From: Actinomycetota bacterium
GTDB lineage: Bacteria > Actinomycetota > Acidimicrobiia > Acidimicrobiales > Ilumatobacteraceae
DNA length: 36,599 bases
Assembly: GCA_009919275.1 (NCBI GenBank)
Contig: RGCG01000013.1
Location: forward strand, 1-36,599
Direction of reading: 5' to 3'
Shown here: positions 31,174-36,599 of the stretch, one piece after another
Numbering within the stretch: the stretch's first letter is position 1
Layout: the number at the start of each line of letters is the position of its first letter
The notes under the pieces: generated by a model
Database searches by the model: none
What the model was told of the DNA's origin: nothing
Seen by the model: only the letters and a program-made list of their open reading frames with translations
Position numbers and translations under genes: made by a program

Positions 31174-32048
31174 CGAATACGCCCTCCGGGATGATGTTGC
31201 GGAATGTCGTCCACTTCAAGATTGTCGATGAGGCGAACACCGTCGACGGTCGCGGCGACGACAACAACCGCATTGACAGGATTGTCGCCGGCCACGGGTG
31301 CGAGCGTGTCGCGATCGACGACCTCGAGATACTCAAGTTCGACCCCGCCGACAATGGAGAGCGCGGCCACGCCAATCGCCCTGGCCTCGACCGCGTTGCG
31401 TCCGTTGCGAAGTTCCTCGACGACCGCGTGCAAGGCGCGGGACAAAGCAACGGCCGATTGCCGCGCCGCAAATGAAAGCTTCATGTTGCGGCTCGACATG
31501 GCAAGTCCGTCGGATTCGCGAATCGTCGGACAACCGACGATGTCGACGGGTACCGCGAGGTCGTGGACCATCCGTTTGAGAACAGCCAACTGCTGGAAGT
31601 CCTTGCGCCCGAAGAATGCAACGTCCGGGGCCACCACGTTGAACAGCTTCAAAACCACCGTCGCAACCCCGCGAAAATGCCCGGGTCTGTGTTCGCCCTC
31701 GAGGACCGAAGCCAGAAGACCGGGCTCAACGGACGTATCGAAACCCGTCGGATAAATGTCATCGACCGTCGGCCGCCAGAGTAGGTCGACCCCAGCGCTC
31801 GAACACAGGTTCTCATCGGGCGCATTCGTTCGGGGATACGCAGCAAGGTCCCGTGGATCGTTGAATTGCATCGGATTCACGAAGATCGAAACGACTACAT
31901 AGTGACCTTGTGCGCGCGCTTCTTCTATGAGGGAGGTGTGTCCGGCGTGAAGCGCGCCCATCGTCGGCACGAAGCCGATCGTGCGACCGCGCGACCTGGC
32001 GGCAGCGACCGACGCGCGGACGTCAGACGGGGCGCTGACGGTGCGCAC
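31170..32048 (-). CDS. panC: Pantothenate synthetase PanC
   Basis: This 292-residue cytoplasmic enzyme joins pantoate and beta-alanine with ATP to make pantothenate, the precursor of CoA. Landmarks are FVPTMGALHAGHTSLI with the HxGH nucleotide motif, SIFVNPMQFN, PGHFRGVATVV, FFGRKDFQQL and the KMSKS-like SSRNMKLS. GTG at 32048 gives the normal start (RTVSAPSDVRASVAAARSRG) twelve bases after the panB stop. It overlaps the downstream mycothiol-type gene by four bases. panD, which supplies beta-alanine, is not in the window. All core motifs are intact. Confidence 0.96.
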   Translation of the reverse strand: MRTVSAPSDVRASVAAARSRGRTIGFVPTMGALHAGHTSLIEEARAQGHYVVVSIFVNPMQFNDPRDLAAYPRTNAPDENLCSSAGVDLLWRPTVDDIYPTGFDTSVEPGLLASVLEGEHRPGHFRGVATVVLKLFNVVAPDVAFFGRKDFQQLAVLKRMVHDLAVPVDIVGCPTIRESDGLAMSSRNMKLSFAARQSAVALSRALHAVVEELRNGRNAVEARAIGVAALSIVGGVELEYLEVVDRDTLAPVAGDNPVNAVVVVAATVDGVRLIDNLEVDDIPQHHPGGRIR

Positions 32049-32060
32049 CTGGTTGTGGTC

Positions 32061-32882
32061 CTATTCGAAGGAATGCGCGTCGTCGGGCCAAGTGCCTTCG
32101 CGAACCTCGGCAACATAAGCGCGACACGCATCGGTGCTGAGAGAGCGAACATCGGCAAACTTCTTGGTGAAACTCAGTTCACGCGTCGACAGGCCGAGTA
32201 CATCGTGGAGTACGAGGACCTGGCCATCGCACTGTGCGCCGGCTCCGATGCCAATGGTGGGAATCGAGAGCTTCGCGGTGATCTCTGCGGCCAGATGGGC
32301 GGGTATTCCCTCGAGAACGACTGCAAACGCTCCGGCCTGCTCGACTGCGTGCGCGTCTTCGAGGAGCCGCTGACGGCCACCGGCTTCGTACCCTTCGCGA
32401 CGGCCCTGGACTTTGTGTCCACCCATGCGGTGGACACTCTGTGGCGTGAGACCAATGTGACCCATGACCGGGATGTCGGCATCGGCGATCGCACGGACCG
32501 AATCGGCGACGGTGAGACCGCCCTCGAGTTTCACTGCTTGTGCGCCGGCCTTGATGAGCCGAACCGAGTTCGACACTGCTTGGCTTGCACCGACTTGGTA
32601 GCTACCGAAAGGCAGGTCACCCACGACCAACGCCTTGGGTGTCGCACGTCGCACGAGGCGGACGTGATATTCCATCTCTTCCATCGTGACGGGGATCGTG
32701 TTCGGCTCGCCCTGCACGGTTGTGGCCACCGAGTCGCCGACAAGAATGACATCGACGCCCGCGGCATCGACGATTGCCGCGAATGTCGCGTCGTACGCCG
32801 TGATCATTGCGATCTTCTCTCCGCGGTTCTTCATCTCGGCGAGATGCGGAGCGGTGACGGCTTTGCGAGGGGAAGTTGTCAT
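32061..32882 (-). CDS. panB: 3-methyl-2-oxobutanoate hydroxymethyltransferase PanB
   Basis: This 273-residue cytoplasmic enzyme makes ketopantoate from 2-oxoisovalerate and methylene-tetrahydrofolate, the first step of pantothenate synthesis. Visible are KIAMITAYDATFAAIVDAAG, VILVGDSVATTVQG (metal-ligand Asp in GDS), VVGDLPFGSYQ, AGAQAVKLEGG, MGHIGLTPQSVHRMGG and IPTIGIGAGAQCDGQVLVLHD, all strongly conserved. ATG at 32882 has AAAGG six bases upstream. It follows the nitroreductase gene after 66 bases and precedes panC by 12 bases. Confidence 0.97.
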   Translation of the reverse strand: MTTSPRKAVTAPHLAEMKNRGEKIAMITAYDATFAAIVDAAGVDVILVGDSVATTVQGEPNTIPVTMEEMEYHVRLVRRATPKALVVGDLPFGSYQVGASQAVSNSVRLIKAGAQAVKLEGGLTVADSVRAIADADIPVMGHIGLTPQSVHRMGGHKVQGRREGYEAGGRQRLLEDAHAVEQAGAFAVVLEGIPAHLAAEITAKLSIPTIGIGAGAQCDGQVLVLHDVLGLSTRELSFTKKFADVRSLSTDACRAYVAEVREGTWPDDAHSFE

Positions 32883-32948
32883 CTGTGCCTTTGTCCGGGT
32901 CGAGGGTCCTGGGAAGCGGGGGATATGGGACGACGTACGAGCAGAACG

Positions 32949-33605
32949 CTACTGCCAGAGTGGGGAGTCGACCCGCCACGAGACCGGTGTTCCCCAGGAT
33001 TCCTGGAAGGTCACTTCATGGGCAGGCTGTCGTTTTGCAATCGCCCACTTGCCGGTCGGGTAGCCGAGGGTGACCATCGCCATCGGCACCCATTCCGTGG
33101 GTTCGGGAGCGCCGAGGATGTCGAGAACCTGTTTGGTGTGTTTCTTGAACAGCAGGGTCGTCAGCGCCGATCCGATGCCTTCGGCGGTTGCGGCGAGCTG
33201 GAGGCTCCAGAGAGCGGGATAAATGGAACTCTCGCCGTTCGGCTTGCCCCACGCGAACACAATGAGTGGAACGCGGTCAAGATTGTCGGCGAGCCACTCG
33301 GCACTCGCGTTCGTTTTCTTGGCCTGAATGACGGCGGGGTCGGCGGGATCGCCGTTCTGGATGAGGTCCATGACCGCCTTGTATTGGGTTGCGTTCAGCT
33401 CGGTCAGACCTTCGCGATACAACCTCTGCAGTTCGGACTTCTTCGAGGGATCGGTCAGAAGAAGGAAACGCCACTTTTGCTGATTACCACCCGACGGGGC
33501 CCGAATGGCCGCATCGAGGAGCTTTTTGACGATGTCGTCCGGGATGGGGTCCGGCTTCACTCGGCGCATCGCGCGTGTCGTGTACAGGGCGTTGTAGAGG
33601 TCCAT
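32949..33605 (-). CDS. Nitroreductase family protein
   Basis: This 218-residue FMN-binding protein has the nitroreductase fold. The FMN-binding start is YTTRAMRRVKPDPIPDD, followed by IRAPSGGNQQKWRFLLLTD; the central helix region has SIYPALWSLQLAATAEGIGSALTT and the C-terminal part VPMAMVTLGYPTGKWA. Members reduce nitro groups, quinones, enones or flavins with NAD(P)H. In this operon (ThuA-like and SnoaL-like proteins upstream, panBC downstream) its substrate is unknown. It lies 14 bases after the SnoaL-like gene, so it belongs to the same transcript. Confidence 0.9.
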   Translation of the reverse strand: MDLYNALYTTRAMRRVKPDPIPDDIVKKLLDAAIRAPSGGNQQKWRFLLLTDPSKKSELQRLYREGLTELNATQYKAVMDLIQNGDPADPAVIQAKKTNASAEWLADNLDRVPLIVFAWGKPNGESSIYPALWSLQLAATAEGIGSALTTLLFKKHTKQVLDILGAPEPTEWVPMAMVTLGYPTGKWAIAKRQPAHEVTFQESWGTPVSWRVDSPLWQ

Positions 33606-33619
33606 GAGGTGCGTCCCGT

Positions 33620-34126
33620 TCAGTCCTTCGAGAGGGTTCCGGCGCCGATGGCTCGCGCCAAGTCAAAGATAGCCATGCTTCCCGTTTGCCAACGAACGGT
33701 GAGTCGGCAAACCGCGATGCGCCATGTGCCTGCGTCGAGCACCAAATCATTGGTGTAATGGCCCCCAAGTTCGCAGAAGTTCACCGAATCGGCGTGACCG
33801 AGACGAGCCATCGTGTCGGGGGTAAACCAATGCTGAGCACGAAGTTCCGTGATGCAAGTCGCACGATGGTCATCCAACATCGTGATCATTTGGTTGGACA
33901 TTTGATGTTGCGTCGCGTCGAAGGATCCGTTGGTCTTCTTCACATTTTCCACCCACGCCTCGCGGGAAAGACTCGACGCAGGACGCCCGCTGAAGCTCGA
34001 GAAATCGAATTCACAGGGATCGGTGAAGCATTCCCCGTACATCGCCCAGTCGCGGCGGTCGATTCCTGCGGCATATCGATTGCTCACATCGATGATCTTG
34101 GTGATGGTGGCCGAATCCGGTGTCAT
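33620..34126 (-). CDS. SnoaL/NTF2-like protein
   Basis: This 168-residue protein has the cone-shaped NTF2-like fold (SnoaL_4/ring-hydroxylating beta-subunit-like). It begins with helices ITKIIDVSNRYAAGIDRRDWAMYGECFTDPCEFD and continues with the beta-sheet (HQMSNQMITMLDDHRATCITELRAQHWF...). Such proteins act as small isomerases, dehydratases or binding proteins for polyketides, steroids and aromatics, and many are unassigned. ATG at 34126 overlaps the upstream ThuA-like stop as ATGA; in-frame sequence further upstream is antisense-like. The length is normal. No catalytic residue can be assigned with confidence. Confidence 0.85.
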   Translation of the reverse strand: MTPDSATITKIIDVSNRYAAGIDRRDWAMYGECFTDPCEFDFSSFSGRPASSLSREAWVENVKKTNGSFDATQHQMSNQMITMLDDHRATCITELRAQHWFTPDTMARLGHADSVNFCELGGHYTNDLVLDAGTWRIAVCRLTVRWQTGSMAIFDLARAIGAGTLSKD

Positions 34127-34956
34127 GCAGGCGCGCCGATCTTTGGTGCAGAGTCTTCGGGTCGTGTGGTCGCCAACCAGGACAGGGCATTTCCGATCAG
34201 TGTCCGGTAGTGCCGGTTCTCGAAGGCCTCGGGACCTTCGCCGGGTTGAAGATAGACGACACGGGAATTCCCAGAGAGATGCGTCCACGCAACCGCGTTC
34301 GATGCGGGAGCGTGGCGCCAATGCGGATTTTCCTCGCGCCGCACGGCCGCGAATGCGGAGGCGTGGTGGGCGTCGTCACGAGGCGCATCTGTACGAACGA
34401 GTATCTCGACTTCATCTTCGAAGATCGGACACTGGTAGGTCTCGTCGGTCAGTTCGAACACCGGGGGCAACCCGACGCAGACCGGGTGGTCGGGCTTTGC
34501 CACAGTGAAACGTTGTGTCACATTCATCGCGTAGCCGGAGTCGGGAAGGTCGACTCCTCGCAATCGCGCGGGCGCGTAGTGAAATCGACCCTTCACGATT
34601 TCGGCGAAGCCGTCCCACAGTGGCCACGATGCGATGGCGTGATGAAGGACGAGAAGCGGCATGCCTGTCGATGTGATGTGTCGCCACGCATCGACGAGGT
34701 CTGGGGGAGGGGCCGAAAACTCGGGGGTCTCGCCGCGGTTGAACCGGATTCCGGGCATGTCGTAGAGCGCGAGAACGTCGTACGTGCCGACGAGCTTTGC
34801 CGCGCCCGAAACGGTGAAAAAATCGCCCGCCGCTGGCCACTCCACGAGATCGACGTCGGCGTCGAGCGACTCGATCAAACGTTGAAGCGAAGGTCGATCG
34901 AACGGATGCCCACCCACCAGCCAAGCCACCTTGGGCCGCGAATCGTATGACGTCAC
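34123..34956 (-). CDS. ThuA-like domain protein
   Basis: This 277-residue protein resembles the ThuA (trehalose utilisation)/glutamine amidotransferase-like fold. It opens with the strand KVAWLVGGHPFDRPSLQRLI, then YDVLALYDMPGIRF, LLVLHHAIASWPLWDGFAEIVKGRFHY (a ThuA signature region), PVFELTDETYQCPIFEDEVEILVRTD and NSRVVYLQPGEG. The family is linked to sugar metabolism, but function is mostly unproven. I choose GTG at 34956 over the in-frame ATG at 34980: a TACCCT box lies exactly six bases before the GTG, matching other leaderless genes, while the ATG has no ribosome binding site and would place that promoter inside the coding region. It is the first gene of the ThuA-SnoaL-nitroreductase-pan run. 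Confidence 0.85.
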   Translation of the reverse strand: MTSYDSRPKVAWLVGGHPFDRPSLQRLIESLDADVDLVEWPAAGDFFTVSGAAKLVGTYDVLALYDMPGIRFNRGETPEFSAPPPDLVDAWRHITSTGMPLLVLHHAIASWPLWDGFAEIVKGRFHYAPARLRGVDLPDSGYAMNVTQRFTVAKPDHPVCVGLPPVFELTDETYQCPIFEDEVEILVRTDAPRDDAHHASAFAAVRREENPHWRHAPASNAVAWTHLSGNSRVVYLQPGEGPEAFENRHYRTLIGNALSWLATTRPEDSAPKIGAPA

Positions 34957-34962
34957 ACGGGC

Positions 34963-34968
34963 AGGGTA
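34963..34968 (-). promoter_or_regulatory. -10 box of the ThuA-like operon (TACCCT), decides the GTG start
   Basis: On the minus strand TACCCT is followed by six bases and GTG at 34956. The spacing matches the leaderless pattern at other units and argues against the upstream ATG at 34980. Confidence 0.5.
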
Positions 34969-34996
34969 GCCAAGGAGCATGAACCGCGACGAGCGT

Positions 34997-35002
34997 TAGA
35001 TT
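34997..35002 (+). promoter_or_regulatory. -10 box of the hexapeptide acyltransferase gene (TAGATT)
   Basis: TAGATT lies seven bases before the GTG at 35010 on the plus strand. No ribosome binding site is present. It is divergent from the ThuA-like promoter 28 bases away. Confidence 0.5.
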
Positions 35003-35009
35003 CGAGTAA

Positions 35010-35657
35010 GTGGAAATTCGACGCGACCTACGCAGATGGATCAATGCGCGTTCTTTCGATGCAATCCAGGGTTTCTCCGAATGGATCAAGGTCCACGGCT
35101 CGATCGGGCCCGACACGTCGCGGGGGAGGGAATTTGCAGCTTTCGGACAGGGAAGCATCATTTGCCATCCATTCACCACGATCTTCAATGAGCGTTACAT
35201 CGAAATAGGCAGCAACACCATGATCGGCCCGCAGGTTGCGTTGTCCGCCGGGATGATCCCGGGCCAAGCGTGCCTCACATCGCCGGTTGTGAAGATCGGT
35301 GACAGGTGTCTGATCGGTCGAGCGAGCGGAATCGTCGGTCACCTCGCGATCGAAATCGGCAACGATGTTTGGACCGGTCATCACGTCTACATCACGGATC
35401 AGAATCACGGCTACGAGAACGTTGATCTGCCGATCTCGCTCCAGACGCAACCCGAATCTCCGGTATCGATCGGGGATGGAAGTTGGCTCGGCTACGGAAC
35501 GGTCGTTCTTCCGGGTGCCCGAATCGGACGACACGTCGCGGTCGGTGCCAATTCGGTCGTGGTGGGAGATTTGCCCGACTTCTGTGTCGCTGTTGGCGCC
35601 CCCGCGAGAGTGGTGAAACGTTACGAACCCGGTCGTGGCTGGTACCGCGTTCCGTGA
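35010..35657 (+). CDS. Left-handed beta-helix (hexapeptide repeat) acyltransferase
   Basis: This 215-residue enzyme transfers an acetyl or other acyl group, probably to a sugar hydroxyl or amine. Hexapeptide repeats run from about residue 60 to 200: IEIGSNTMIGPQVALSAG, VKIGDRCLIGRASGIVG, IEIGNDVWTGHHVYITD, VSIGDGSWLGYGTVVLPGARIG and VAVGANSVVVGDLPDFCVAVGAPARVV. A loop DQNHGYENVDLPIS interrupts the helix and carries the likely catalytic histidine, as in WcaF/NeuD-type O-acetyltransferases. GTG at 35010 follows a TAGATT box by seven bases. No sugar-nucleotide genes are nearby, so the acceptor is unknown. Confidence 0.92.
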   Translation: MEIRRDLRRWINARSFDAIQGFSEWIKVHGSIGPDTSRGREFAAFGQGSIICHPFTTIFNERYIEIGSNTMIGPQVALSAGMIPGQACLTSPVVKIGDRCLIGRASGIVGHLAIEIGNDVWTGHHVYITDQNHGYENVDLPISLQTQPESPVSIGDGSWLGYGTVVLPGARIGRHVAVGANSVVVGDLPDFCVAVGAPARVVKRYEPGRGWYRVP

Positions 35658-35685
35658 TTGTTCGCTCGATCTGACGCCGTGATGT

Positions 35686-36207
35686 TCAGACCGACAGGTC
35701 GATGGGAGCCGCGCACGACTTCATGAGATTGTCGGCGGCAAAGGTCGAAACTTTCTCGGAGATCGGAATCCCGTCAACCCTGGTTTCTGCAAAAGGGTCG
35801 TTGTTTCCCGCTCTCAGCGCATCGGCATATTCGCGACGGTCTTGAATGTAGGTTCGATAATCGGCGATCCAGAGGGGAACGATCGCTTGACCCTTTTCGT
35901 CGGCCACCGGCTGTGCCGCGATGTCATCAACGGCGCGCTCAATCGAGTCGGTTGCCTTGTCCACGATTGCGGCGCGCTGTTGAAGGGCATCCGGTCCGAC
36001 GTCGGACAATCTGCGCATGTCGGCAAGCTCGACTCGTTCTTGTTCCGCGGCGACACAGCGCTTTTCGGCGTATTGCTGCCAGCTTTCGTCACCGATGCGG
36101 TTGACGGACTCCTTGCTGGCGAAAACAAATGCGTAAACCCACATCACCGCGATGCCGACGCAGACGGTGACGAGAAGCGGCTTCACCATACGTTGCAACA
36201 TGGTCAC
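35686..36207 (-). CDS. Small membrane-anchored protein of unknown function
   Basis: I do not recognise this 173-residue protein. It has a short basic start (QRMVKP), one membrane helix (about residues 9-30, LLVTVCVGIAVMWVYAFVFA) and an outside domain that is largely helical and charged (SWQQYAEKRCVAAEQERVELADM..., about 40-135), with two cysteines (C51 and C165) that could form a disulfide. The orientation (N-in, C-out) follows from the positive N-terminus. GTG at 36207 overlaps the DoxX stop as GTGA; an ATG two codons later is equally possible. It appears to be translated with the DoxX protein, so a membrane or redox role is conceivable but unproven. Confidence 0.75.
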   Translation of the reverse strand: MTMLQRMVKPLLVTVCVGIAVMWVYAFVFASKESVNRIGDESWQQYAEKRCVAAEQERVELADMRRLSDVGPDALQQRAAIVDKATDSIERAVDDIAAQPVADEKGQAIVPLWIADYRTYIQDRREYADALRAGNNDPFAETRVDGIPISEKVSTFAADNLMKSCAAPIDLSV

Positions 36208-36599
36208 CGTCTGCCTTTCGGGCTGTGTGGGCGGTAGAAGGCGACGAGGTGCAGGATGGCGCCGCCGATACCCAGAATGAGGCCCGTACCGAACCCCCAG
36301 GTTCCCGCGTAGTCGAATCCGAAAGCGTTGTCGAGGCTGATGCGTCCTCCACCAAGCCCGGACACGGCGATTCCCGTCACGGCGAGTATTGCGCAGTACT
36401 CCCAGCCCTGGCCTTCGTTGAAGATAAAGAATCCATTCGACCGATGGGCGACTGCTATAGCGACAATCATCGTGGCGGTCAGGGCCGCTGCCGCGGTGGG
36501 AACGAAGAGCCCGACGAGAAGAAGGACACCCGCGATCATTTCCGTGAAAGCGGCGAGCATGGCCTGAAGCTTCGGCTTTCGCATTCCGATCGAGGCGAA
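36204..36599 (-). CDS. DoxX family membrane protein (N-terminus beyond the window)
   Basis: The frame stays open to the window edge, so the N-terminus is missing; 131 residues are visible. Three or four hydrophobic segments occur: MLAAFTEMIAGVLLLVGLFVP, AALTATMIVAIAVAH, YCAILAVTGIAVSGLGGGRISLDN and the last FGTGLILGIGGAILHLVAF. The segment pattern with ...AAFTEMIAGVLLLVGL.. and GGGRISLDNAFG is typical of DoxX/MauE-like proteins, which sit in membranes and are linked to thiol or quinone redox chemistry. An internal ATG at 36584 is unlikely to be the real start because family-like sequence continues upstream. It overlaps the small unknown membrane gene downstream. Confidence 0.85.
   Translation of the reverse strand, partial: FASIGMRKPKLQAMLAAFTEMIAGVLLLVGLFVPTAAAALTATMIVAIAVAHRSNGFFIFNEGQGWEYCAILAVTGIAVSGLGGGRISLDNAFGFDYAGTWGFGTGLILGIGGAILHLVAFYRPHSPKGRR

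Noticed and set aside
32883-32948. Separate promoter for panB in the 66-base gap
   Set aside because: TAGCGT occurs right after the nitroreductase stop, but it is over 60 bases from the ATG and no -35 is visible; not supportable.
31866-33758. A 630-codon open frame on the plus strand opposite panC, panB and nitroreductase
   Set aside because: It mirrors three well-recognised genes, is rich in Arg/His/Asp shadow composition and has no family features.
35670-35690. Terminator hairpin between the acyltransferase and the small membrane gene
   Set aside because: Only a 5-bp stem (TCTGA/TCAGA) with an 11-base loop and no T-tract; too weak to list.

Overview
The window looks like a chromosomal stretch of a high-GC actinomycete, most likely a member of the class Acidimicrobiia (Ilumatobacter-like). 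This is inferred from the gene families: SCO6745-type protein, mycothiol-dependent maleylpyruvate isomerase family, F420-type luciferase-like oxidoreductase, AIM24 protein and several molybdenum hydroxylases. It is also inferred from the very dense packing and the apparently leaderless promoters; no 16S rRNA or marker gene fixes the taxonomy. I see 37 protein genes (the first and last cut by the window edges) and one tRNA. No gene-free stretch exceeds about 160 bases; the longest without any gene is 132 bases (23794-23925). There is no phage, insertion sequence or CRISPR, and no obvious dedicated transcription factor.

Layout. 1-3609: end of a peptide/nickel-type ABC importer operon (two permeases, two ATPases). 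3621-4745: secG, tRNA-Leu(GAG) and an AIM24 protein. 4761-8023: a minus-strand thrH + SCO6745 pair, divergent from pyruvate kinase, then a cupin. 8061-13007: a minus-strand oxidative catabolic operon (DUF1185 protein, EthD protein, Rieske oxygenase, cytochrome P450, MFS exporter). 13031-15433: a plus-strand sugar-lactone oxidase-like flavoenzyme and an APH-fold kinase-like protein. 15423-15539: four 18-bp tandem repeats and a 10-bp inverted repeat.

15507-28246 is the most interesting part. Eight minus-strand genes run from 26095 down to 15507: an M20-family carbamoylase, a nitrilase-fold D-carbamoylase, a fused XdhD-like molybdenum hydroxylase, an SsnA homologue, an F420-type LLM oxidoreductase, and the FAD, 2Fe-2S and Mo subunits of a second molybdenum hydroxylase. 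The last six are joined by five successive 4-base start/stop overlaps. A class III aminotransferase and a TauE-type permease diverge from them. By analogy with the xdhD-ssnA purine genes of enterobacteria and clostridia, I infer a catabolic pathway for a purine or another N-heterocycle: hydroxylation, ring reduction or opening, decarbamoylation and deamination. The LLM enzyme may stand in for YgfK. The substrate is unknown.

28251-34956: a glyoxalase II-like hydrolase divergent from a ProA-like dehydrogenase, then a minus-strand run of ThuA-like protein, SnoaL-like protein, nitroreductase, panB, panC and a mycothiol-type protein. 35010-36599: a hexapeptide acyltransferase, a small unknown membrane protein and a partial DoxX protein.

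A recurring signal is a TANNNT box placed 6-8 bases before the start codon at ten genes that begin transcription units. It implies widespread leaderless transcription, and in one place two face-to-face boxes share a TA.
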